In this document: positions 1 to 5,957 of the stretch, one piece after another | Position numbering within the stretch: position 1 is the first letter of the stretch | How the letters are laid out: each line of letters starts with the position of its first letter | NCBI GenBank assembly: GCA_002299555.1 | Contig: DBOL01000106.1 | Coordinates: 1 to 46,238, forward strand | Length of the DNA stretch: 46,238 nt | From: Candidatus Aminicenantes bacterium UBA647 | Lineage (GTDB): Bacteria > Acidobacteriota > Aminicenantia > UBA2199 | Reading direction: 5' to 3' | The notes under the pieces: model-generated | The model's input: only the letters and a program-made list of their open reading frames with translations | Databases searched by the model: none | Told to the model about the DNA's origin: nothing | Translations under genes and position numbers: made by a program

Positions 1-60
1 TATCAAAAACCTAAATATCAGAAATCAAAAAATCAGAAATCTAAATATCAGAAACGGTGA
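1..60 (+). CDS. C-terminal tail of a truncated gene, probably archaeal Nop5 (Nop56/58)
   Basis: Frame 1 is open from the first base to a TGA at 58-60 and encodes a very basic repetitive peptide built of YQK/NQK-x-K units. It stops 4 bases before the fibrillarin start. In archaea the gene directly upstream of fibrillarin is commonly nop5, whose protein ends in a lysine-rich tail and which joins L7Ae and fibrillarin in the C/D-box RNA 2'-O-methylation complex. Only 19 codons are present, so the call rests on tail composition and position, not on the Nop domain. Confidence 0.5.
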   Translation, partial: YQKPKYQKSKNQKSKYQKR

Positions 61-64
61 TAAA

Positions 65-757
65 ATGGCGAAATTCAAAAAACATAATAAATTTGATGGA
101 ATATTTCTTTCGGGATATAAAGAAACTCAAAGAATTTACACACTTAATCTGGATTTTAATAAATCTGTCTATGGAGAAAAACTACTCTTAGACGGTGATC
201 TACAATATAGAGAATGGAATCCTTTTCGATCTAAGCTTTGTGCGGCAATAAAGTGCAATGCGAGAAAAATTTTTCTTAATCCTTCTTCAAAAGTTTTATA
301 CCTAGGAGCTTCCAGTGGAACTACCGTAAGTCATATTTCTGATATTGTTACCAAAGGAATCATTTACGCGATTGAATTTTCTTCCAGGAGTTTAAGAGAA
401 TTGGTTCAAAACTCAGTAGATCGTCAAAATCTCATTCCAATTCTCGGTGACGCTAACCAACCTCATGAATATTTAAAATTTATTTTTGGAGCAATCGATT
501 TGATTTATATGGACGTGGCTCAGCCTAATCAAGCGGAAATCTTAATCAAAAATGCCAAGATGTATTTAAAACCTGGAGTAGGAAAATTTATTTTTGCAGT
601 TAAATCTCGAAGTATCGATAGTGTTGCGAATCCAAAAGAAATTTTTAAGAAAGAAATACAAACCCTGGAAGAATCTGGTCTAATGGTGATCGATAATGTA
701 AATATTAATTCTTTTCAAACAGATCATGTAGTTCTTTTTGGAAGATATCAAGGCTGA
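65..757 (+). CDS. flpA: Fibrillarin-like rRNA/tRNA 2'-O-methyltransferase
   Basis: This is the catalytic subunit of the archaeal C/D-box sRNP, which methylates ribose 2'-OH groups on rRNA and tRNA chosen by guide RNAs. The 230-residue protein has the fibrillarin layout: a small N-terminal domain with the NPFRSKLxAAI segment (52-62), then a Rossmann methyltransferase core with SAM motif VLYLGASSGTTV (77-88), acidic E104, GDAN (128-131), MDVAQPNQ (149-156) and FAVKSRSID (177-185). Length is normal for an archaeal fibrillarin. The start has a good Shine-Dalgarno (GGTGAT at 56-61) overlapping the stop of the upstream basic tail, as in nop5-flpA operons. The family belongs to Archaea and eukaryotes, so its presence beside bacterial genes is the main anomaly of this end. 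Confidence 0.9.
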   Translation: MAKFKKHNKFDGIFLSGYKETQRIYTLNLDFNKSVYGEKLLLDGDLQYREWNPFRSKLCAAIKCNARKIFLNPSSKVLYLGASSGTTVSHISDIVTKGIIYAIEFSSRSLRELVQNSVDRQNLIPILGDANQPHEYLKFIFGAIDLIYMDVAQPNQAEILIKNAKMYLKPGVGKFIFAVKSRSIDSVANPKEIFKKEIQTLEESGLMVIDNVNINSFQTDHVVLFGRYQG

Positions 758-786
758 TTATTGAAAAATATAGAAAATAGGAAGAA

Positions 787-819
787 GATCAAAAATGATC
801 ATACCTAACTTCTTTTTTT
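787..819 (+). terminator. Probable terminator of flpA
   Basis: A 5-bp stem (GATCA, loop AAAA, TGATC; 787-800) is followed 12 bases later by seven T (813-819), about 50 bases after the flpA stop. T-rich tracts alone can end archaeal transcripts, and the hairpin is weak. Confidence 0.35.
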
Positions 820-928
820 AACTTTTAGAGAAAATTAAAGTAAAAAATGTTTAATTTTAAAAATTTAGTATTATTTCTGAAATCCAACTATGATTATCGC
901 TGTCTCTATTATTCTGAATTTTAGAACT

Positions 929-1082
929 TTATTTATTATTAGAGTGAATTTCTTTATCAATTTGGTCGATTTCTAGTTCAATTAGTGAATTGTAAAAGCG
1001 AACTTTTTTCTTCACTCTGATACGAGAATGGAAAAGGGAGTAACACTAAATTTCTTTGCTGAGTTAGAAATAATTGCGCCAT
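929..1082 (-). pseudogene. Decayed mazF-type toxin relic
   Basis: Read on the minus strand this begins like the intact mazF at 1724-2125: both contain QQRNLVLLPFPFS. It then shifts frame just after the start of the conserved core, at the point matching SGKKVRP. About 80 residues are missing and the match resumes at the C-terminal helix NSLIELEIDQIDKEI, which corresponds to DSLIELEIDQIEKEI in the intact toxin. The conserved RPVIILSN core is gone, so no active toxin can be made. Its start overlaps the end of the relic antitoxin by 19 bases, the same overlap as in the intact pair. Confidence 0.8.
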
Positions 1083-1303
1083 ATTTCATCATCATTTTTA
1101 TTACTCCATAGATTTTGAAGTGTTTGCTCTGCTAGTGAAAGCCATCCCAATTGACTTAGTCTTAAAGAATTTCAGTTTTCCAATTGTTCAATTCCTATAT
1201 TAGTTTTGTGATTTATATAGAGAGCTTCCATTATATCACCATATGAAGCATCATTGGGTAGATTTTTAATCACTGCGAGTATACTTTCTTTTACATTTTG
1301 CAT
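1064..1303 (-). pseudogene. Decayed antitoxin relic with a different N-terminal domain
   Basis: From an ATG at 1303 the frame encodes 43 residues (starting MQNVKESILAVIKNLPNDAS), then a TGA at 1172-1174. It continues open in the same frame for 35 codons ending GWLSLAEQTLQNLW...DDEIWRNYF. That second part nearly matches the tail of the intact antitoxin at 2107-2340. The N-terminal part is not its ribbon-helix-helix domain; it resembles the short LPxDAxxxDIMxxLY helix seen in RelE/ParE-associated antitoxins. It may be a domain-swapped antitoxin later broken by one stop, or a recombination scar. Confidence 0.65.
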
Positions 1304-1398
1304 ATTTTTCGATGTTAAATATGTCAGATCAAACAAAATTCAAAAAAAAGCAAAAGAAATAATACTTTGAGTTTTTTTATTTTAAATGAGAAAAAATT

Positions 1399-1644
1399 AT
1401 GGCTACAATTCCAGTTGAAAAAGAACTACTAGAAGATTTATTAAATTCCAAAATTCAGCTAATTACCCAACGAATTAATAATATTTTAGATAAATGGGAG
1501 TTTAAAACTAAAGATTCTTTTTTAAAAGCAGCTTCAAATGGAACAATTGAAGAAGCAGAAATGGATGCAATTTCTTTAACTAATTTAATAGATCGAAAAG
1601 AAGATTTGATGAAATATAAAGTAAAATGGAGCTTTACTGAGTGA
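1399..1644 (+). CDS. Small acidic protein, probable orphan antitoxin
   Basis: This 81-residue helical protein starts MATIPVEKELLEDLL and has a central NxTIEEAEMDAISLTNLIDRKE segment. It resembles the small archaeal antitoxin-type proteins encoded upstream of a toxin with an overlapping start, but I cannot name the family. In support, a GTG overlaps its stop as GTGA (1641-1644), although the following frame closes after ten codons, so the partner gene appears lost. No strong Shine-Dalgarno precedes the ATG; an A+T-rich stretch at 1375-1386 could serve as a TATA box. The 70-residue frame on the opposite strand is a shadow. Confidence 0.55.
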   Translation: MATIPVEKELLEDLLNSKIQLITQRINNILDKWEFKTKDSFLKAASNGTIEEAEMDAISLTNLIDRKEDLMKYKVKWSFTE

Positions 1645-1673
1645 AAGCTATTAAAAAGATAAAACAAGATTAA
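1641..1673 (+). pseudogene. Truncated start of the orphan antitoxin's partner gene
   Basis: A GTG that overlaps the antitoxin stop opens a ten-codon lysine-rich frame (GTG then KAIKKIKQD) ending in TAA, followed by a T-rich run at 1674-1680. The overlap is typical of toxin-antitoxin pairs. The shortness suggests the toxin body was deleted when the neighbouring cassette arrived. Confidence 0.3.
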
Positions 1674-1683
1674 TTTTTTTCAT

Positions 1684-1726
1684 TTATTAGAAATCTGTTA
1701 ATTTTCTCTGCTTCTTTTGTAATTCA
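1684..1726. repeat. Direct repeat, copy 1 (duplicated 3' end of rnhB)
   Basis: These 43 bases match 2437-2479 in the same orientation at 40 of 43 positions; differences fall at 1690, 1706 and 1723. Copy 2 is the real 3' end of rnhB. The two copies flank the mazF-antitoxin cassette. Confidence 0.85.
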
Positions 1727-1731
1727 ATTGA
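1687..1731 (-). pseudogene. Relic of the C-terminus of an RNase HII gene
   Basis: On the minus strand this encodes SIELQKKQRKLTDF and a TAA stop, matching the tail of the intact rnhB at 2440 (YDLQKKQKKLTDF). Nothing RNase-HII-like lies upstream of it; the frame runs into the mazF coding region. It is therefore a left-over 3' end, consistent with the cassette having been inserted at, or recombined into, the end of rnhB. Confidence 0.7.
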
Positions 1732-2125
1732 CGTTTTGATTATTAGAGCGAATTTCTTTTTCAATTTGGTCGATTTCTAGTTCAATTAGTGAATCAAATT
1801 TTGTTATTATCCTCTTATATTTTTCTACTGAAATTCTGCCAATATTTTTTATAATAAGCGATTGATGGATTTTTAAAACGCTATCAACTTTTGCACAACT
1901 ATTAGTTTTTAAAAAACCCTCTACAAGATCATCATTAGTGATTAAAACAGAATTTGGGAGAGATGTATTTGATGTGACGGCTATTACTATTACATCCTGT
2001 GAAATTGTATTATAAGATGAGTTACTTAAAATGATTACTGGCCGAACTTTTTTTCCACTCTGATCCGAGAATGGAAAAGGGAGTAACACTAAATTTCTTT
2101 GCTGAATTAAAGGTAATTGTTCCAT
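1724..2125 (-). CDS. MazF/PemK-type mRNA interferase toxin
   Basis: The 133-residue protein has the MazF/PemK beta-barrel signature: an early RNLVLLPFPFSDQSGKKVRPVIILSN segment whose Arg-Pro is the family's conserved core, DVIVIAVTSN (strand 3), then AKVDSVLKIHQSLI and a C-terminal charged helix. Members cut single-stranded mRNA at short sequences and are held inactive by the antitoxin made from the same transcript. The start ATG lies 19 bases inside the antitoxin gene at 2107-2340, so the two are co-translated. It looks intact, unlike the second copy at 929-1082. Similar pairs are common in archaea. Confidence 0.85.
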   Translation of the reverse strand: MEQLPLIQQRNLVLLPFPFSDQSGKKVRPVIILSNSSYNTISQDVIVIAVTSNTSLPNSVLITNDDLVEGFLKTNSCAKVDSVLKIHQSLIIKNIGRISVEKYKRIITKFDSLIELEIDQIEKEIRSNNQNVN

Positions 2126-2340
2126 ATTTCATCATCATCTTTATTATTCCACAGTTTTTGAAGTGTTTGCTCTGCAAGTGAAAGCCATCCCATTTGTTCT
2201 TTAAGTTCATATTCTTTATCCAATTTCTGGAGAATTAAATTTCGAATAAATTCAGATTTTGATGAGAACTGTTTTTCTTTTATATACATATCTAGGCGTT
2301 CAGCATCTCTTGGAGATAATTTTATAGTAATTGTTTTCAC
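2107..2340 (-). CDS. Ribbon-helix-helix antitoxin of the mazF pair
   Basis: This 77-residue protein starts at a GTG. Residues 1-45 (TITIKLSPRDAERLDMYI...SKSEFIRNLIL) form a CopG/MetJ-type ribbon-helix-helix DNA-binding domain. The C-terminal tail (GWLSLAEQTLQKLW to DDEIWNNYL) is an amphipathic acidic segment typical of MazF-inhibiting regions, and it is the part conserved in the relic antitoxin. It precedes and overlaps the toxin. A perfect 7-bp inverted repeat sits directly upstream of the GTG, as expected for self-repression. Confidence 0.85.
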   Translation of the reverse strand: MKTITIKLSPRDAERLDMYIKEKQFSSKSEFIRNLILQKLDKEYELKEQMGWLSLAEQTLQKLWNNKDDDEIWNNYL

Positions 2341-2360
2341 AGTAATCTTAAGGGATTACT
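2341..2360 (-). promoter_or_regulatory. Operator-like inverted repeat of the antitoxin-toxin operon
   Basis: AGTAATC-TTAAGG-GATTACT is a perfect 7-bp inverted repeat with a 6-base spacer that abuts the antitoxin start codon. It lies between the start and a TATA-like box, a natural binding site for the ribbon-helix-helix antitoxin. Confidence 0.6.
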
Positions 2361-2368
2361 TTTATAAA
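2361..2368 (-). promoter_or_regulatory. Archaeal-style TATA box
   Basis: TTTATAAA is centred about 25 bases upstream of the antitoxin GTG, the spacing between an archaeal TATA box and its transcription start. It predicts a leaderless toxin-antitoxin mRNA. No bacterial -35 box is obvious. Confidence 0.45.
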
Positions 2369-2436
2369 TATTCTTCGATTTTATATAATTGAAAGCAGAG
2401 TTGAATTATATGTTGTATTGGCAAAACTCGCTGCAA

Positions 2437-2479
2437 TTATTAAAAATCTGTTAATTTTTTCTGCTTCTTTTGTAAATCA
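2437..2479. repeat. Direct repeat, copy 2 (3' end of rnhB)
   Basis: This is the partner of 1684-1726 (40 of 43 identical) and covers the last 13 codons and stop of the intact rnhB. Confidence 0.85.
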
Positions 2480-3150
2480 TATTCTTTTACAATATTTTCA
2501 GCAGTTTTCCACCAAGTTCTAACTATGGGAGGGAATTTTTGATGAGAATTATAATATGATTTCAAATATTTTTTCGTATAGGGATCACTTGGATATCCTG
2601 AACCTATGTTCCCGTATTTCTTTTTATATTCCTCAATAATATGATCCCTTTCAGTTTTTGCAAGAATCGAAGCAGCACCTACAATTTTAAAAATTGCGTC
2701 ACCTCGATGCTTGGAAATAATTTTTTTGGGTTTAAATCTTAACAATCCCCCGATAGTTTTTCCAAATCTTTCTTCAATAACATCCGCAGCATCTAAATAA
2801 ATTATATCAGGTTGTGGTTTTATCCCATTTATCAATTTTGCAAAACTTATTTCCTCTATCTCATTCAATGTTAATCCTTTTTTATGAAGTGAATTTATAT
2901 CTTTGGCAGTAATTTCAAGCAAATCATAACTAACAGCATGGGTTTTGATTTTCTTTGCAAGGATTTCTCTTTTTTTTGCTGAGATTTTTTTTGAATCATC
3001 TAATTCAAAATTTAACCTGTTTGGATTTAAAATGACCGCCCCTGATACTACCGGCCCGAACAATGCACCTCTTCCTACCTCATCTACTCCACAAATACGG
3101 GTGTAATTCTGATTCAATAATTTTTTTTCTATATCAAAACTGCAGGTCAC
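2440..3150 (-). CDS. rnhB: Ribonuclease HII, apparent bacterial-archaeal hybrid
   Basis: RNase HII removes ribonucleotides and RNA primers from DNA. All four acidic catalytic residues are present: D23 and E24 in GVDEVGRG, D120 in YLDAADV, D151 in KHRGD. Residues 1-45 look bacterial (GVDEVGRGALFGPVVSGAVI), and the GTG start overlaps the rplS stop as GTGA, matching the bacterial rplS-rnhB order. From about residue 90 the protein is archaeal in style: TLNEIEE, DAADVIEERFG, AASILAK, GSGYPSDPYT, FPPIVRTWWKT. It ends in QKKLTDF, which fits the PCNA-binding motif QxxLxxF known from archaeal RNase HII. The switch lies around the shared DSKK motif (residues 52-55). Length (236) is normal for the archaeal form. 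Confidence 0.9.
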   Translation of the reverse strand: MTCSFDIEKKLLNQNYTRICGVDEVGRGALFGPVVSGAVILNPNRLNFELDDSKKISAKKREILAKKIKTHAVSYDLLEITAKDINSLHKKGLTLNEIEEISFAKLINGIKPQPDIIYLDAADVIEERFGKTIGGLLRFKPKKIISKHRGDAIFKIVGAASILAKTERDHIIEEYKKKYGNIGSGYPSDPYTKKYLKSYYNSHQKFPPIVRTWWKTAENIVKEYDLQKKQKKLTDF

Positions 3151-3785
3151 CTGAGTTCTTTCAAACGTGCCGCTTTTCCCTTGAGTTTTCTCAGATAATA
3201 CAATTTTGCTCGCCTGACCCTTGAATGTTTAATAATTTCAATCTTCTGAACAAGCTTTGAGTTTAATGGGAATATCCTCTCAATAGAAATTCCGAAGGAG
3301 GTTTTCCTGACAGTAATGGTTTTTGCAATACCACTATTTTTAATAGCTATTACAGTACCCTCAAAAATCTGTATTCTCTCTTTCCCACCTTCAACAACTC
3401 TGTAAAACATTTTCAAAACATCACCTGATCTGATTTCAGGAAGATCAGTTCTGAGTTCAAGATAATAATTCAGGTTCCCAATATCCATTCTGTTCTTCTT
3501 TTTTTCAGTTTTTTCCTCTTCAACATCACTCTGGTCAGTTTCTGTTTCAATTTCATCTTTTGAAACCGCCTGTTTTTTCTCTTCTTCAGGAGCGGCGTCC
3601 TCAACTTTCTCTTCTACTTGAGGTTTAACTTCCTTTTTCGCTGTTTTTTCAACTTTTTCCTTTTTTTCAGGCTCTTTTGTTTCTATTTTTTCATCTGTTA
3701 TTTTCTCTTCAACTTTGGCCTTTATTTCGGTTTTTTTTTCTTCTACCGGTTCAGTTACTTCTTCATTTTTCTTTTCATCGCTCAT
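3147..3785 (-). CDS. rplS: 50S ribosomal protein L19 with long charged N-terminal extension
   Basis: L19 sits at the 30S-50S interface. The conserved domain fills roughly residues 100-212 (LPEIRSGDVLKMFYRVVEGGKERIQIFEGTVIA, then SFGISIERIFPL, VRRAKLYYLRKLKGKAARLKE), the usual ~115 residues. In front of it are about 95 residues almost wholly of E, K, V, T and P, with a few alanines, probably disordered. The start was placed at ATG 3783-3785 because AGGAG lies 8 bases upstream; the longer frame to 3845 begins in the -35 box of the promoter. Its stop overlaps the rnhB start, so the two are co-translated. L19 is found only in bacteria and plastids, which anchors this side of the window as bacterial. 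Confidence 0.93.
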   Translation of the reverse strand: MSDEKKNEEVTEPVEEKKTEIKAKVEEKITDEKIETKEPEKKEKVEKTAKKEVKPQVEEKVEDAAPEEEKKQAVSKDEIETETDQSDVEEEKTEKKKNRMDIGNLNYYLELRTDLPEIRSGDVLKMFYRVVEGGKERIQIFEGTVIAIKNSGIAKTITVRKTSFGISIERIFPLNSKLVQKIEIIKHSRVRRAKLYYLRKLKGKAARLKELR

Positions 3786-3816
3786 TCTAATTCTCCTAAT
3801 GTATAAACTGTTTCTT

Positions 3817-3845
3817 ATTTTACACAATTTTACTGTATTTTTCAA
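3817..3845 (-). promoter_or_regulatory. rplS promoter
   Basis: TTGAAA (3840-3845), a 17-base spacer and TAAAAT (3817-3822) face leftward toward rplS, leaving a leader of about 25 bases with a Shine-Dalgarno. It is divergent from the proS promoter 19 bases away. Confidence 0.7.
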
Positions 3846-3863
3846 TATCAGAGCCTATTTAAT

Positions 3864-3892
3864 TTGACTGACCACAAATATTCTGATATAAA
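3864..3892 (+). promoter_or_regulatory. proS promoter
   Basis: TTGACT (3864-3869), a 17-base spacer and TATAAA (3887-3892). The TTG that could be taken as an upstream start codon for proS is the -35 box, which supports the internal start at 3948. Confidence 0.75.
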
Positions 3893-3947
3893 ACCTTTGG
3901 TAAAAGCTAGGAGTTTTAATCCAATTGCATTTCAAAAAGGAGAGAGT

Positions 3948-5396
3948 ATGAGTTCCGATAAGGATTTTATTAAACAAATTACAAAACGATCTGAGGATTT
4001 TTCAAAATGGTATACTGATGTGATAAAGAGAGCGGAGCTCGCTGACTACACGACAATGAAAGGGATGATGGTGATTCGGCCTTACGGTTATGAGATATGG
4101 GAACATATTCAAAATAATCTTGATAAAATGTTTAAAGAGACAGGTCATAAGAATGCTTATTTTCCTCTATTCATTCCGGAAAGCTTCCTTAAAAAGGAGG
4201 CGGAACATGTTGAGGGCTTTGCTCCTGAAGTAGCCTGGGTATCATTTGGTGGTGATGAAAAACTTGAAGAAAGACTTGCAGTACGACCTACATCTGAAGC
4301 GATCATTTGCTCAATGTACTCAAAATGGATTAAATCATGGAGAGATCTACCGGTTTTGATAAATCAGTGGGCAAATGTTGTCCGTTGGGAAAAAGTCACA
4401 AGGCCATTTCTAAGAACCACTGAATTCCTATGGCAGGAGGGACATACTGTTCACGAATCCGCTGAGGATGCTATATCAGAAACTCTAAGGATGCTTAACA
4501 TATACAAAACCTTTTCGGAAGATTTTCTTGCAATACCTGTTATTTCAGGAAAAAAATCTGATGCAGAAAAATTTGCAGGTGCAGTAAGCACATACGCAAT
4601 TGAAGCTCTTATGCCGGATGGGAAAGCTCTTCAGGCAGGGACATCACACAATCTTGGACAGAACTTTTCAAAAGCATTTAACATAAGATTCGAAACCAGA
4701 GATCAAAATCTCGAGTTCGGATGGCAGACTTCATGGGGAGTTTCAACCAGGTTGATCGGTGCGTTGATCATGGTTCACGGAGATGATTCCGGTCTCGTGA
4801 TTCCCCCAAAAGTAGCACCATTACAGGCTGTTATTGTACCTATCTCAAGAGGGAATTGGAAAGAGACCGTTCTGCCTGAGGCACAAAAACTCTTTAGTTC
4901 TCTTAAAGAAGAGGGGATTCGGGTCTATCTTGATGATAGAGACACTTATACTCCCGGATGGAAATTTTCAGAATGGGAAATGAGAGGCGTTCCTGTCAGG
5001 ATAGAAATAGGCCCAAAGGACATTGAAAAAGGGCAGGCTGTTCTTGTGAACAGGATCAATAGAGAAAAATCCTTTGTTGACATCGGGAGTATTACAACTG
5101 AATTGAATAACATGCTTGAAAAGATCCAGAAAGACCTTTTTGAAAAAGCAAAAAGTTATAGAGACAGCAATACCGTTTCCAATAAAACCCTGGACGAACT
5201 GGCTAAAACGATAGAGGAGAAGAGGGGTTTTGTAAGATCTGGATGGTGTGGGAACAGTGAGTGTGAAGCAAAAGTTAAAGAGAGATCTGCAGCGACTATA
5301 AGAATTATTGAAGACAAAAAAGATCCCGGAATTGATAAATGCCTGGTGTGTGGAAAAGATTCAACAGACACAGTTATTTTCGCTAAATCATATTGA
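3948..5396 (+). CDS. proS: Prolyl-tRNA synthetase, archaeal/eukaryotic-like type
   Basis: This cytoplasmic class II aminoacyl-tRNA synthetase charges tRNA-Pro. The 482-residue protein has motif 2 (WANVVRWEK...PFLRTTEFLWQEGHT), the proline-binding AGTSHNLGQNFSKAF stretch, motif 3 (SWGVSTRLIGALIMVHGDD), an anticodon-binding domain (DDRDTYTPGWKFSEWEMRGVPVRIEIG) and a C-terminal zinc-type domain with Cys pairs (GWCGNSECE, CLVCGK), all typical of the short type without an editing insertion. The ATG at 3948 has AAGGAG 8 bases upstream. Many bacteria carry this type, so it is not by itself evidence of archaeal DNA. Confidence 0.95.
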   Translation: MSSDKDFIKQITKRSEDFSKWYTDVIKRAELADYTTMKGMMVIRPYGYEIWEHIQNNLDKMFKETGHKNAYFPLFIPESFLKKEAEHVEGFAPEVAWVSFGGDEKLEERLAVRPTSEAIICSMYSKWIKSWRDLPVLINQWANVVRWEKVTRPFLRTTEFLWQEGHTVHESAEDAISETLRMLNIYKTFSEDFLAIPVISGKKSDAEKFAGAVSTYAIEALMPDGKALQAGTSHNLGQNFSKAFNIRFETRDQNLEFGWQTSWGVSTRLIGALIMVHGDDSGLVIPPKVAPLQAVIVPISRGNWKETVLPEAQKLFSSLKEEGIRVYLDDRDTYTPGWKFSEWEMRGVPVRIEIGPKDIEKGQAVLVNRINREKSFVDIGSITTELNNMLEKIQKDLFEKAKSYRDSNTVSNKTLDELAKTIEEKRGFVRSGWCGNSECEAKVKERSAATIRIIEDKKDPGIDKCLVCGKDSTDTVIFAKSY

Positions 5397-5437
5397 CAAA
5401 AATTGAAAAAAATTAATATTGATGATAATATAATATT

Positions 5438-5953
5438 ATGATAATTGAGTGTCCTAATTGTAGTTCTAAATATAATGTTCCCGATGAAAAAATAAAAGGA
5501 ACTATAAAATTAAAATGCTCAAAATGTTTTAATATTTTTTCTTTCAGTAAAAAGCAGGAAGATGAATCAGAGAGTAATAAAGATACCGCAAAAATAATAG
5601 AAAAGAGTATAGGTGATTCACTCTGGAGTAACGAGAACCTTAAACTGCCTGATGATCAAAAGATCTCGATCGCAGTGATCAAAGGTGCGCGAGCAGGATA
5701 TATATATCATTTATCCAAGCCATACGTTCTTATAGGACGCGGAAAAGTGGACCTGATAATCCCTGACAAAGAAATATCCAGGAAACATGTTGCTGTTGAA
5801 GTTAGAAATAATAAAATCTACCTTCGCGATCTTGGAAGTACAAACAGTACTTTTATTAACGATTCAAAAGTATCGATCACAGAAATCACAGACCAGACTG
5901 AGTTCAGGGTTGGTCAAACAACCTTAATGCTGATCCAAACATCAAAGGACTAA
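5438..5953 (+). CDS. Zinc-ribbon and FHA domain protein
   Basis: The first 35 residues are a zinc-ribbon of the MJ0042 type (C5, C8, C27, C30; IECPNCSSKYNVPDEKI). A low-complexity linker leads to a forkhead-associated domain (about 80-165) with the phosphothreonine-binding signature: GRG, SRKHVAVE, LRDLGSTNSTFIN. FHA domains bind phosphothreonine peptides, but no Ser/Thr kinase lies in the window. It is 171 residues with no membrane segment. TATAAT lies only 3 bases before the ATG with no Shine-Dalgarno, so the start of transcription is unclear. The membrane phosphatase-like gene follows after 4 bases, suggesting co-transcription. Confidence 0.85.
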   Translation: MIIECPNCSSKYNVPDEKIKGTIKLKCSKCFNIFSFSKKQEDESESNKDTAKIIEKSIGDSLWSNENLKLPDDQKISIAVIKGARAGYIYHLSKPYVLIGRGKVDLIIPDKEISRKHVAVEVRNNKIYLRDLGSTNSTFINDSKVSITEITDQTEFRVGQTTLMLIQTSKD

Positions 5954-5957
5954 AACT

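Noticed and set aside
1..60. Repeated 'atcagaaa' words as a CRISPR or tandem repeat
   Set aside because: The words are in one open frame as repeated YQK/NQK codons ending at a stop just before flpA, so a coding tail explains them.
3786..3845. Longer N-terminus of L19 starting at 3845
   Set aside because: The TTG there is the -35 box of the rplS promoter, and ATG 3785 has a clear Shine-Dalgarno.
3864..3947. Longer N-terminus of ProS starting at TTG 3864
   Set aside because: The TTG is the -35 box of the proS promoter; ATG 3948 has AAGGAG at the right distance.
3948..5396. ProS as further archaeal DNA
   Set aside because: This short archaeal/eukaryotic-like type is common in bacteria, and its promoter matches the bacterial ones here.
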